Shown here: positions 51,211 to 60,134 of the stretch, piece by piece | Layout of the letters: every line of letters starts with the position of its first letter | Position numbering within the stretch: position 1 is the stretch's first letter | Assembly (NCBI GenBank): GCA_030448005.1 | Contig: JAUJNT010000001.1 | Location: 443,602-507,601 of the forward strand | Direction: 5' to 3' | Source of the DNA: Thermoleophilaceae bacterium | Lineage (GTDB): Bacteria > Actinomycetota > Thermoleophilia > Solirubrobacterales > Thermoleophilaceae | DNA length: 64,000 nucleotides | Position numbers and translations under genes: made by a program | The notes under the pieces: generated by a model | The model's input: the letters and a program-made list of their open reading frames with translations, nothing else | Told to the model about the DNA's origin: nothing | Databases searched by the model: none

Positions 51211-51369
51211 TCAGCGGCCGAGACGCTCGAAGGTCTCGCGGTAGCGGCGAACGATCTCGCGCACTGCCTCGCGCGTGGTACTGCCAGGGTGTGCGGCTTT
51301 GGCGTCCCGCCCGCGAGCGGGCGGCTTCTGCGAAGCGCTACCTGCGATCACCTTCGGCTTGGAGGCCAT
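51211..51369 (-). CDS. Small basic protein, candidate antitoxin of the Doc-type toxin
   Basis: ATG 51369 begins a 52-residue product (MASKPKVIAGSASQK...) with a basic Pro/Ala/Arg first half and a helical C-terminus (REAVREIVRRYRETFERLG). It ends 10 nt before the toxin start on the same strand. It does not resemble Phd, the partner of P1 Doc. The assignment rests on operon position and size. It is short enough to be missed by length filters. Confidence 0.55.
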   Translation of the reverse strand: MASKPKVIAGSASQKPPARGRDAKAAHPGSTTREAVREIVRRYRETFERLGR

Positions 51370-51377
51370 CCATCAAA

Positions 51378-51424
51378 GCCTACCCGCCCCCGCGGCGGGT
51401 GGACGGGCCCAGTTGCTGGTAGGC
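51378..51424. repeat. Inverted repeat upstream of the core-only recombinase
   Basis: GCCTACC (51378-51384) and GGTAGGC (51418-51424) are perfect inverted copies enclosing an inner CCCGCC/GGCGGG hairpin. The structure lies 30 nt before the recombinase start and could be its binding or attachment site. Confidence 0.45.
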
Positions 51425-51453
51425 AACCGCCTCCACCAACGAAGGAGGAACCA

Positions 51454-52155
51454 ATGTCCTCACCGCTTCCGCTCGACGCCGCAGGACGCCGCCGCTCACC
51501 AGCGACGATGCCGGGCTACCTCTCCGGTCGCCCGCCACGCAACAAGAGCCTTCGGTATCCGGCCGACCCGCCCCGCGTCGAGGAGATCATCGCAGTCATG
51601 CGCGCCGCCGGCGACCGTATCCACGGCGACCGCGCGCGTGGTCTGGTCGTCGTACTCTGGCGCGCCGGCCTGCGGATCCACGAGGCCCTCGCGCTCACAG
51701 AATCAGACCTAGACGAGCGCCGCGGCGCGCTGCTGGTGCGCCACGGCAAGGGCGACAAACGGCGTGAGGTCGGAATGGACGACTGGGGCTGGGAGCACCT
51801 AAGCCGCTGGCTTTCCCACCGCACCCAGATGCCAGTCGGTCCGCTCTTCTGCGTCATCGACGGCGCCACTCAGGGACGGCCGTGGACCCCCACTGCCGCC
51901 CGCGCCCAACTGCGCCGGCTCGCAACTAAGGCCGGGGTGCGCCGGCGGTTCGCGCCACACCAGCTGCGCCACGCTCACGCGATCGAGATGGCCCACGAAG
52001 GCGTCGCGCTCAACATCATCCAACGCCAGCTCGGCCACACCGACCTCGGCACAACCTCGATCTACCTCCAAGGCATCGACAACGCCGAGATCATCAACGC
52101 CGTCCACACACGGCGAGCACCGATGATGCCCGCCAGCGCGGGGTTACGATTCTGA
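51454..52155 (+). CDS. Core-only tyrosine recombinase
   Basis: GGAGG lies 6 nt before ATG 51454. The 233-residue product has all tyrosine recombinase residues: Arg in AGLRIHEALAL, Lys in GKGDKRREVG, HQLRH (H-x-x-R), His in QLGHTDLG and Tyr in TSIYLQGID. The usual N-terminal SAM-like arm-binding domain is missing; the only N-terminal extension is about 45 residues. It is divergent from the antitoxin-toxin pair. It cuts and rejoins DNA at specific sites; the target sites are unknown. The intergenic hairpin repeats nearby are candidates. Confidence 0.85.
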   Translation: MSSPLPLDAAGRRRSPATMPGYLSGRPPRNKSLRYPADPPRVEEIIAVMRAAGDRIHGDRARGLVVVLWRAGLRIHEALALTESDLDERRGALLVRHGKGDKRREVGMDDWGWEHLSRWLSHRTQMPVGPLFCVIDGATQGRPWTPTAARAQLRRLATKAGVRRRFAPHQLRHAHAIEMAHEGVALNIIQRQLGHTDLGTTSIYLQGIDNAEIINAVHTRRAPMMPASAGLRF

Positions 52156-52236
52156 ACCACGGCCGCCGCCACACACACGCGCTCCTCCTGCCGTCGAGGA
52201 GCAGCACTCAGGCGGGAGTTGCGAAACTGTTGCGTG

Positions 52237-52736
52237 ATGCCTGACGACCTCACCGGGCTGCGGACCTAGCCGAGCTGCACCGGGCGCTCGAACGTGAGTT
52301 CGCACGCCGCGGGCATTCGCGGATGCCGATCGCCCTCGTGCTACTCCAGTTCGAGCACCGCGAGGAGGCGAGCACCAGCCTTGATCGCGCGCAGGCTGAC
52401 GCGGTCTTGGTGGCGGTCGCAGGGGTGCTTCGATATCTCACCGGTGCCTTCAGCGAGATCGCGCGGTGGGACGGGGATAACTTTGCAATCGTCCTGCCAG
52501 GGACTGACGGCGATGGGGCGCTTCTGCTCGCCGAGCGCGTGCGAGCGGAGCTCCAGGAGGTGCGGATCCCTCGCCGGGATCGCGGCGATGAACTCCCGGT
52601 CAGAGCGTCCTTCGGCGTGGCATCGGTCCCCGCCAACGCCAGCGACAAGGACGGGCTCTTCAAAGCTGCTGAAGAGGCGCTGCGGCAGGCAAAGGGACGC
52701 GGTGACGACCAAGGACGAGGCCGCCCTCCTGCTTGA
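52237..52736 (+). pseudogene. GGDEF-type domain gene, frameshifted
   Basis: ATG 52237 encodes MPDDLTGLR and then hits TAG. One missing base near 52262 would restore DLAELHRALEREFARRGHSR and ALVLLQFEHREE, the standard start of a GGDEF domain (DxLTGL...). The signature region is RWDGDNFAIVLPG, so the GGDEF loop itself is degenerate (DGDNF), which argues against cyclase activity. No sensor domain is present. Confidence 0.6.
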
Positions 52737-53033
52737 CAGAGAACACGAGCGCTAGCTGTCTGCGGGCGGCGTCGAGAGGTTGCTCTCACTGTCAGAGTCG
52801 CCGTGGGTTTGGGCGGTGACGTCCGACCTGTCCGGTTGGTTCTCGGGCTGGCGGCGGGCTGACTCTGAGAGTGCTCGTCGACTGGTTGGTCTGACTGGCA
52901 GAGGTTGTGTCGCCCGCCGCCGCCCGAGGACCTTCGGCGTGACTTAATAGGAGCGTGGCAACCGCCCCGTAGTGAGAGCTGTCCGCCGGAGATCCGCTTC
53001 GTCTGTTCAGACCAAACGAAGGGACGGTGCAGA
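52737..53033 (+). ncRNA. Structured left end of the IS110-like element (bridge-RNA candidate)
   Basis: The 297-nt non-coding stretch before the transposase has a long stem: CACTGTCAGAGTC (52787-52799) with GACTCTGAGAGTG (52861-52873), 12 of 13 pairs, enclosing 61 nt. A second hairpin (CTTCGT/ACGAAG) lies near 53003-53026. IS110-group elements encode bridge RNAs upstream of the transposase. The assignment is from position and fold only. Confidence 0.4.
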
Positions 53034-54132
53034 TGATCGTGATCGGAGCGGACACACACAGCGCAGCCATGCGCTGGCAGCGGTAGACGATGGGACTGGC
53101 CGGGTGCGCGGCGGTCGGGAGATCAAGGCTGATGAGGCCGGACATCTCGCCGCGGTGCGCTGGGCCCGCGAGCTCGATCCGGAGCGGGTGTGGGCAATCG
53201 AGGACTGCCGGCACGTCTCGCGCCGCCTGGAGCAGGCGTTGCTCACCGCGGGGGAGCGGGTCGTTCGGGTCCCGCCGCACCGGATGGGCGCCTCCCGGCG
53301 CGGCGAGCGCGAGCCGGGCAAGTCTGATCAGATCGACGCGCTCGCGGTCGCGCGCGCGGTCGTCAAGGACGGCGCCCAGCGCTTCGCGGCCGCGCATCTG
53401 GACGAGAACGCGATGGAGATCCGGCTGCTCTCCGATCACCGCAACGATCTCGTCGCCGAGCGCACCCGCATGCAGAACCGGCTGCGCTGGCATCTGCTGG
53501 TGCTGTGCCCCGACCTCGAGCAGTCGCTCAAGCCGCGTACGCTCAACCAGGCAAGACAGCTGGAGCGCATCGACAGGCGGCTGCGGCGCCTGCTGGGGCC
53601 CGGGAGCGCACGCGTGCGGATCGCGCGCGAAGAGGTCTCCCACATCCGCAGCCTGACCCGGCAGATCAACCAGCTCGAACTCGAGCTCGCGGCGCTAATC
53701 AAGACCCACCGGCCACAGCTGCTCGCAGAGACAGGCTGCGGGCCGCTGACCGCGGCGATCCTGATCGGCCGCACCGCCGGCGCAGAGCGCTTCCCCAGCG
53801 ACGCGAGCTTCGCCCGCCAAGCCGGCGTCGCGCCGATCCTCTGCTCATCAGGACAACGCGACCGCCACCGGCTACACCGCGGCGGCGACCGCCAACTCAA
53901 CCACGCCCTGCACCTCATCGCGATCACCCGCGCCCGCTACGACCCCAAGACCAAGACCTACCTCGCACGCAAACAAGCCGAAGGCAAAAGCAAACGCGAA
54001 GCGATCCGCTGCCTCAAACGCCACCTCGCACGCCACTTCCACCACATCCTCGCCACCCCACCCAAGCCCCGACAACACGACCCCCACGACCTCGGCAGCG
54101 CCCCCCCAACTTCGATGCCCTGCTTGACATAG
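53034..54132 (+). pseudogene. IS110-family transposase, frameshifted near the start
   Basis: ATG 53034 encodes MIVIGADTH and then the frame breaks; the rest (RSHALAAVDDGTG...) is in the next frame. One missing A in the CACACACAG stretch near 53055 would repair it. The DEDD-type N-terminal domain (SDQIDALAVARAVVKD) and the transposase-20 domain (LAETGCGPLTAAILIGR, GVAPILCSSGQRDRHRLHRG) are otherwise intact. IS110 enzymes use a RuvC-like domain and a catalytic Ser. The break follows the first catalytic Asp. Confidence 0.8.
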
Positions 54133-54300
54133 GAGAAACGTCCTCGACGAACTGGGGACTCTCGAGACCATCCCGCCAGGTCCAGTTCGGTGCCGGCGGG
54201 TTTCGACCCTCGATGGAACTCGCGATGGTCAGGGCCGTCTCCGGCGTGGAGAACCCTCGCTATAGGCGCGTCCGTCTCGGAACGTAGCTTCCCTTGGACG

Positions 54301-54501
54301 ATGCCCAAGAAGTACGGGGAGATCCGCTCCGCGCTAAAGGCCGCCGGCTGGGGGGTCCTGCGTCAGCGCGGGTCACACGAGGTCTGGGGCAAGGGCGGCG
54401 AGACGACTCGCATCGTGGTCGCCGGCAAGAACAGCGACACCGTTCCCAGCGGAACCTTGTCTAGCATTCGGAGGGCAAGCGGCCTGGAGAATCTGCGATG
54501 A
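54301..54501 (+). CDS. hicA: HicA-family mRNA interferase toxin
   Basis: The 66-residue product has the HicA fold signature: MPKKYGEIRSALKAAGWGV, then RQRGSHEVWGKGGETTRIVV with the catalytic His in GSH. HicA is a small double-stranded-RNA-binding-like ribonuclease that cleaves mRNA. The stop overlaps the hicB start by 4 nt (ATGA), so the two are translationally coupled. Toxin precedes antitoxin, the usual hicAB order. Confidence 0.9.
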   Translation: MPKKYGEIRSALKAAGWGVLRQRGSHEVWGKGGETTRIVVAGKNSDTVPSGTLSSIRRASGLENLR

Positions 54502-54713
54502 GTGACTACGTAGTCGTATTCGAACGAGCCGAAGACGGTGGCTGGGGCGCCTACCTCCCGGACCTGCCCGGGGTAGTCGCGCTCGGCACTTCGCAGGACG
54601 AGGTCTCCGATCGCATTCGCGAAGCGGTCGAGGCCTATGCCAAAGAGATGACCAAAATCGGACAGCCTCTTCCCAAGCCGATCGCGACGACGGGAACGAT
54701 CAAGGCCGCCTGA
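54498..54713 (+). CDS. hicB: HicB-family antitoxin
   Basis: The 71-residue product shows the HicB core: VVVFERAEDGGWGAYLPDLP followed by GVVALGTSQDEVSDRIREAV. It is short and lacks a C-terminal DNA-binding domain, so any self-regulation would need another protein or a different mechanism. It neutralises HicA by covering its active site. The start overlaps the hicA stop. Confidence 0.9.
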   Translation: MSDYVVVFERAEDGGWGAYLPDLPGVVALGTSQDEVSDRIREAVEAYAKEMTKIGQPLPKPIATTGTIKAA

Positions 54714-54813
54714 CGAAGTCCGACGGCCGCCGCGGCTTGCGCCGGTGGTGCAGGGCGGACAAGAAGACGCGGCTCTGACCGGCTGCACCGCAATGTGGCT
54801 GGTTTCCTCGGGG

Positions 54814-54849
54814 TGTTGGTCTCTAGCTGTTGGTCCCAGGGTGTTGGTC
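54814..54849. repeat. Three TGTTGGTC direct repeats, 14-nt period
   Basis: The octamer TGTTGGTC occurs exactly at 54814, 54828 and 54842, separated by 6 nt. The even spacing (a little over one helical turn) suggests a binding site array or part of an RNA element. Confidence 0.6.
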
Positions 54850-54901
54850 TTAGGAGCGCAACAGGCCGCTGCCCCGCTTTCCGCCGAGATTCCGCTTCAC
54901 A

Positions 54902-54976
54902 CCTGGGCTTTCGAGCCAGGGCCATCCGCCGCGTTGCGCCGGATGGCCCTTCCTCGACTCACCAGTAAAACTGGTG
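54902..54976. repeat. Cluster of three stem-loops
   Basis: CCTGGGCT with AGCCAGG around TTCG (54902-54920); an 11-bp stem AGGGCCATCCG/CGGATGGCCCT (54918-54950); and CACCAGT/ACTGGTG with an AAA loop (54960-54976). The first two overlap by a few bases and may be alternatives. Function is unknown; a small RNA or terminator is possible. Confidence 0.5.
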
Positions 54977-55366
54977 GCCAGCCAGTCGTAAGTGAAGTGG
55001 GTCCTACTGCGGGGCAGCGGAGGAGACGGGTGGCGGACTGCAGCGAGGGTTTGGGGTATGGATCTCAAGGAAGAACTGACTGTGGCAGGAAGCCGACTGA
55101 CGGGACGGAGAGCGGGATTGCTATGCGGTGGACGAGCCGTCGAATCAGGCCGGGAAGGATGGCGTCGCACGAGATCCGGCGGGCATAGCGAGATTGCTAA
55201 CGCTCGCACCTTTTCAGGCCAGGGACGGATATGGCTTCGACCCTCACGACGCCGACGGCAAGTCTCGGCTTCAGTCGTCGGGCCAGGTCGCTGTCTTGAC
55301 TATGCCAACGCCCCGGCCGATGCACGGACGCTGACCATCGCTGGCTGCGGCGCTTAAGGTGGGCGG

Positions 55367-58139
55367 GTGGCCGGACCCAGTGCAAGCGGTAAGGATCAAC
55401 CCTTCGTACGCGGAGGTGAGCCACCGTTGCTGGCATTCATTTCAAGTGTCATGGATGACGAGATGCAGCCAGCGCGTGATCGGCTGGTAACCGTATTGGA
55501 CGGCGCGCCGTTCCTGTTGGCGTGGGCTTTCGAATACACGCCGGCGAGCTCGCAGAATGTCGACTGGTCATACCTCGAAAAGGTCCGGCGCTCGGCCTTT
55601 GTGTTTTGGTTGGTTGGCCGCAATACAACCGAGCCCGTTGAGGCCGAGATCAACGAGGCGCTCGCAGCGGATCGGCGCCTTGTAGTCCTCCGCCTTCCAA
55701 AACCAACGCGCGACGAGCGCAGCCTCCGATTACTCGAGCGCGTGCGACCCCGGGCTAAGTACCGTGACGTCGCGGATCTAGACCAGCTCGCCGTGGAGGC
55801 AACGCTCGCGGTCAACGACGAGATCAGCCGGGCCTTGCAAGACCTGCCGGGAATGTCTCGAATTGCGCGGCTCGATGAGCTTGGCCGAGCAAGCCGCGCC
55901 CGCTCGATTGAGCGTTGGCAAGCGGCGGATGTACCCCTCGCCCAAGCGCTGGAGCTTTCAGACGACCTGACTGTCGGTGCTCCACCAGAGGATGCCGTTC
56001 CAAGAGAAGCGAACCCGCTCGTCATACTTCGCGGTGACGTCGGGGCGGGGAAGTCCTTATCAAGCGAGCGCCTCCTGCAGGCTGCGATTGCACGGCAACT
56101 CGAGGACGCCACTGCGCCCGTTCCAGTCTTTGTCCGTGCCCGCGATGTTGGCGGCGATCTGAAAGCTACGGCCCTCGCAGCATCTGATGGACTGGGCGAT
56201 CCCCGTCAGCAGGGCGTTTTTCTCGTGATAGACGGCGCCGACGAACCCGGAATCGGGGCGGCAGCGGAGAGCCTGCGGGAGGCACGGGAACTTACCGGTA
56301 CCTGGCCGCGCACGAGCACGGTGATTACGACACGTCCGCTCTCGCCCTTCGCCCGTGCCGAAGAGGCGGTTGATCTCTCGCGAATGTCGCCTGAGGGTGC
56401 GCGCGCTCTCATTGGGCGCATCGCCGGGAGAGAAGTCACCTTGGGGCAAGAAGCCGGGTGGCCGGCAAATCTTCGCGAAGCGATCCGTCTGCCTCTGTTT
56501 GCTGTGCTGCTGGGGGGTCACCTGCGTCGCAGCGGAGTTGGCGTTCCCGCATCGCGAGCGCAGCTACTGAGCGATCTCGTACAGCGCGGACTCGCGCGCG
56601 CTGGCGAGGACGCCGCGCCGCTTCTCCGCAAGCTCGCGACGGTCTCCCTGCGCTACGGCGGCGGCCCGGTGCCTGAGGCCGAAGTCGGCAGCCCGGGAGA
56701 CCTGGAGCGGCTGGAGGAAAGCCGGTTGGTAGCGCGCAGAGGGGCCACGGTGGTCTTTCCGCTGATCGTGATCGCTCAATGGTTCGCGGCAGAAAGTCTC
56801 GTCGAAGGAGAGCCAACGATCGGCGACCTGGTGCGCGAGCCGGAGTCCCTCGAGCTGTGGCGTTATCCACTTGCGCTCGTCGTCGGCACGCGCAGTCACG
56901 CAGCGGCGAGCGCGATCCTCGGCCCGCTAGCGCAAGAGCATGCAGGGTTCGCGAGCCAGATCGTGGAGGAGGGAATTGCGAAATGGTCGTCGGAGGAGGA
57001 CGTCTCGCCGCCCCCGCCGCGCGAGTGTGGCGCGCGGATTCGAGCGGCGACCGCAGCGTGGCTCGAAGGAATCCGCCCCCTCGACGCCGCGAGCGGAATC
57101 ATCGGCGCTGACGGCCGGCTCGCAGCGATCGGCGTGCACGCCGACGACCGCTGGCTCGATACCGGCTGGTTCGTCGCGGAGACCTCTGAAGACGACGTTC
57201 TCGAGCTACCGACAGGAGTGTTCGGTCTACTGCAGTCACCAGAGGAGGCGGCGAACTGGCGCGGAGTTCGCGGCGCGCGGCCGGGACGCCAGCCGGCTTG
57301 GGCTTGGCGCTGGGCGTTCGAGGGCGTTCGGGACGAGGTCAAAGCGCTGATCAAGGCGCGCGCCGTCCCGCTCCTCGACAGCCCCCTGCGTAACAGTCGG
57401 CTCTGGACGGTCTCCTGCGCGCTGCTGAACCTGCCGTTTGTTCATGACGAGCCGATCGACCTCAGGCCATTGGCAGCCGGCCTGCCGGATGAGGCCGACG
57501 TGCTGATCACCTCGGAGGGTCGCCACGTCGCTGCGCGGGGCGTTGCAGCGGCGATGCGGTAGCTCATCGAGGAGGGCCAGTACGACCTAGCGCCTCCGTT
57601 TCCTGGCCCCGATCGAGACTTCACCGGCGGCTGGGTCTGGGACCCATGGGGGCCCGAGAGACTGCTCGAGCGGACCGAAGCCGTCTATCTCGCTGCCCTC
57701 CGCACCTACGAATTCTTGGCCGCGGGCCTCTTCTCAGCGCTTGCGGACTGGATGCAAACTGCCGTGACGCTTCCAGCGGTTCTCCGCGGGCACTTGCAGG
57801 CTCCACGCCAAGAAGAAGGCTGGGGCGGTGGACCCACGTTGAGCTATTGGCTTGAGTCGCTCCCGGCGGGCGGCACAAGCGCGATCGATCTCACTCTCGA
57901 GCCAGAAGACCGCGACCGTTGGCATGAATGGGGAGGAACTCCTTGCGCGCAACCGTTCCTTGCGGCCCAGACAGGCGCGTTGGCTCGATGTCTCGCTGCA
58001 GAGCACGATCCTCGAGGTATTCGAGCCGTGGGCGGCAGAGGAGATCGTGTATGCCTGGCTGTGGAAGGATCTCGCTCGTATCGACTGGACGAACGGGATG
58101 CTTGGGTCACGTCCGAGCGACTTCGAATCGCTGATCTAG
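55367..58139 (+). pseudogene. STAND (NACHT-like) NTPase with N-terminal DUF4062-like domain, disrupted
   Basis: GTG 55367 follows AAGGTGGG. Residues 22-110 (LLAFISSVMDDEMQPARDRL, YLEKVRRSAFVFWLVG) resemble DUF4062, a TIR-like effector fold. The NTPase has Walker A GDVGAGKS (223-230) and Walker B VFLVIDGADE (284-293). A long helical C-terminal sensor-like region follows. Codon 732 is TAG (57560-57562), yet the same frame continues LIEEGQYDLAPPFPGPDRDF. A shift near 57925 leads to NGEELLARNRSLRPRQARW and a stop at 58139. The full form would be about 920 residues. Such proteins are often anti-phage; here it is likely inactive. Confidence 0.65.
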
Positions 58140-58336
58140 GGGGTCGACCTTCCGAGTTTGAGAAGGCTCGCTAGATGGCTCGAGGTCTCCACGTGAAGTA
58201 AAGGGGGGGCCAGGTCGCAGCACTTCGGGTTCTTACTTGTAGAGGGCCTGATGCAGAGGAGTCTGAGCAAATCGTCGGTGCCATGGCGAGCGACGCCGCG
58301 CCGGACTGACCGTCCCCGCAACGGCTCCCCAGCACG

Positions 58337-58606
58337 ATGGGTATGACGGCCAGCACGAATAGAGGCAGCTCTTCCCGTCCCACCGCCGGCACCAGAAGCT
58401 GGAGCCTGGGGCAGGCAGGCCGCCAGCTCGCCCTCTCCAAGCCAGACGCCGCCGCGGCGCTCGACATCTCCATCAACTCCTTCGAGCGCCACGTCCAACC
58501 CGAGCTCCGGGTCGTGCGCCGCGGGAAGCTCCGGCTCTTCCCCGTCGAGGAGCTTGAGCGCTGGTTGCGGGAAAACTCTGAGCGAGTCTTCGAGGAGCGG
58601 CGATGA
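58337..58606 (+). CDS. Excisionase/MerR-like helix-turn-helix protein
   Basis: The 89-residue product has a Ser/Arg-rich N-terminus and then a small DNA-binding domain: LSKPDAAAALDISINSFERH followed by RRGKLRLFPVEELERWLREN. This is the winged-helix layout of excisionases and AlpA/MerR-type regulators, which bind attachment sites. ATG 58337 and ATG 58343 are both possible. It overlaps the integrase start by 4 nt (ATGA), which supports an excisionase role. Confidence 0.75.
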   Translation: MGMTASTNRGSSSRPTAGTRSWSLGQAGRQLALSKPDAAAALDISINSFERHVQPELRVVRRGKLRLFPVEELERWLRENSERVFEERR

Positions 58607-59810
58607 GCGCCGATAGGTTCGCCTCGAACCGGGTCGGAGGAGACGAGATGGGACGAGGACGCCTGCCCGAAGGCATCATCGCCAGGCACAAGGCAGCTTG
58701 CGCGAGCCGTAAGGGCGGCCGGTGCAGCTGCAGCCCGAACTACCAGGCCCAGGCTTGGAGCGCGGGCGACCGCAAGCGCCTCAGTCGATCCTTCCCGACC
58801 CTCGCAGCCGCGAAGGGCTGGCGCTACGACGCGCTCGTGGGACTGCGCCAGGGGACCATCCGTGCCGCTGGGAGCGCCACACTCGCGCACGCCGCGGATG
58901 AATGGCTGTCGCTGGCGCAGGCGGGGCTCGTCCTCAACCGCTCCGGCGACGTTTACAAGCCCTCGGTCCTCCGCGGATACGAGACGTCGCTTCGCCTGAG
59001 GGTCGTGCCAGCTCTTGGCCAAGCGAAGCTTTCAGACATCCGCCGTTCAGACCTGCAGCGGTTCGTCAACCGGATGATGGCCGAGGGCGTCGGCCCGAGC
59101 ACGGTCCGCAACTCACTGATGCCGGTCCGCGCGATCTACCGCTACGCGCTGGCGCTCGACGAGGTGGCCGTGAACCCGACGAGCGGCGTTCAGCTGCCTG
59201 CCGTGCGTGGGAAGCGTGACCGGATCGCTCCGCCGGCCGAGGCTGCAGCACTGCTCGAGTCGCTTCCCGAGCGCGAGCGCGCGCTATGAGCGACCGCGAT
59301 GTATGCCGGGCTGAGGTCGGGCGAGCTCCAGGCGCTCACCGACGATCTGGTCGATCTCGACAAGAACCTGATCCAAGTGCGCTGGAGCTGGGATCCGAAG
59401 GCCGGACGCGTTGCTCCAAAGAGCTGGGCCGGTCGACGCACGGTGCCGGTGCCGGCGGCGCTGCGGCATACCTGCTCGAGCACCGACTGGCGCGCGGGCG
59501 CCGCAGCGGGCTCTTCTTCGGCCGGGACGATGGGCGACCTTTCTCCAACCAGGCGACCTCGGAGCGCGCCAGGCGTAGGTGGCACCGAGCGGGCCTGCAG
59601 CCGATCGGGCTGCACGAGTGCCGCCACACATTCGCATCGCTGATGATCGCCGCCGGGGTCAACGCCAAGACGCTGTCGGCCTACATGGGCCACACCTCCG
59701 TGACGATCACGCTCGACCGTTACGGGCACCTCTTCCCAGGGAACGAGAGCGAGGCAGCAGCGCTCCTCGACGCATACCTCGAGCGGGCCAAGAAAGGGGG
59801 CGCCGGATGA
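58603..59810 (+). pseudogene. Phage-type tyrosine integrase, decayed
   Basis: The N-terminal arm-binding and core-binding domains are intact (AADEWLSLAQAGLVLN, PSTVRNSLMPVRAIYRYALA). The frame meets TGA at 59287-59289; the same frame then reads ATAMYAGLRSGELQALT, so the TGA probably replaced TGG (Trp). A further shift near 59465 leads to LLEHRLARGRRSGLFFGRDD, then HECRHTFASL, YMGHTSVTITLDRYGHLFPG. All catalytic residues are present in the pieces. It ends 141 nt before tRNA-Ser, the likely integration site. Confidence 0.85.
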
Positions 59811-59950
59811 CCTGCTGCTGCACTGCTGCTGCACTGCGCTGCACAAATAGGGGGCCGAGAGGGGCCGAGAGGGGCTCACTGATGGAGCAGAACCACGCAA
59901 ACACGCGAGCAAGAAGCGCCTGCAAACGAGGCACTTCTCGCCCTACAAAA
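59811..59950. other. Integrase-tRNA junction
   Basis: The 140-bp gap between the integrase remnant and tRNA-Ser holds short tandem repeats (CTGCTGCACTG units; GGGGCCGAGA at 59851 and 59861). An attachment site would be expected at the tRNA 3' end (from 59951). A matching second copy was not found in the window. Confidence 0.45.
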
Positions 59951-60039
59951 CGGAGGGGGAGGGATTCGAACCCTCGAACGAGCTTACGCCCGTTAACGGT
60001 TTTCGAGACCGCCCCGTTCAACCACTCCGGCACCCCTCC
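59951..60039 (-). tRNA. tRNA-Ser (anticodon CGA)
   Basis: The minus strand folds as a complete class II tRNA of 89 nt. The acceptor stem is GGAGGGG/CCCCTCC with discriminator G. The anticodon loop CTCGAAA carries CGA (reads UCG) on a GCGGT/ACCGT stem. The long variable arm GGGCG...GCTCG and the T-loop GGTTCGAATCC are typical of tRNA-Ser. CCA is not encoded. Confidence 0.95.
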
Positions 60040-60134
60040 ATCGGGCTAAGTTCCGGCGTCCGGGGGTGGAGAGGCTAGCGAGTAACCGACGGCAGACCAG
60101 CGGCCGGCGCGCGCGTGCGCGACACTTCCAAACC

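Larger units (their letters stand above)
54714..55366. other. Non-coding stretch with repeats and hairpins after hicAB
   Basis: No gene is convincing in these 653 bases. It contains three TGTTGGTC copies at a 14-nt period and a cluster of hairpins near 54900-54976. From about 54980 to 55366 there is no clear structure. It separates hicAB from the STAND NTPase and may include its promoter. Confidence 0.55.

Noticed and set aside
54745..55357. Small open frames after hicB
   Set aside because: They have no ribosome binding site or recognisable domain, and they run through the hairpin cluster, so I treat the stretch as non-coding.
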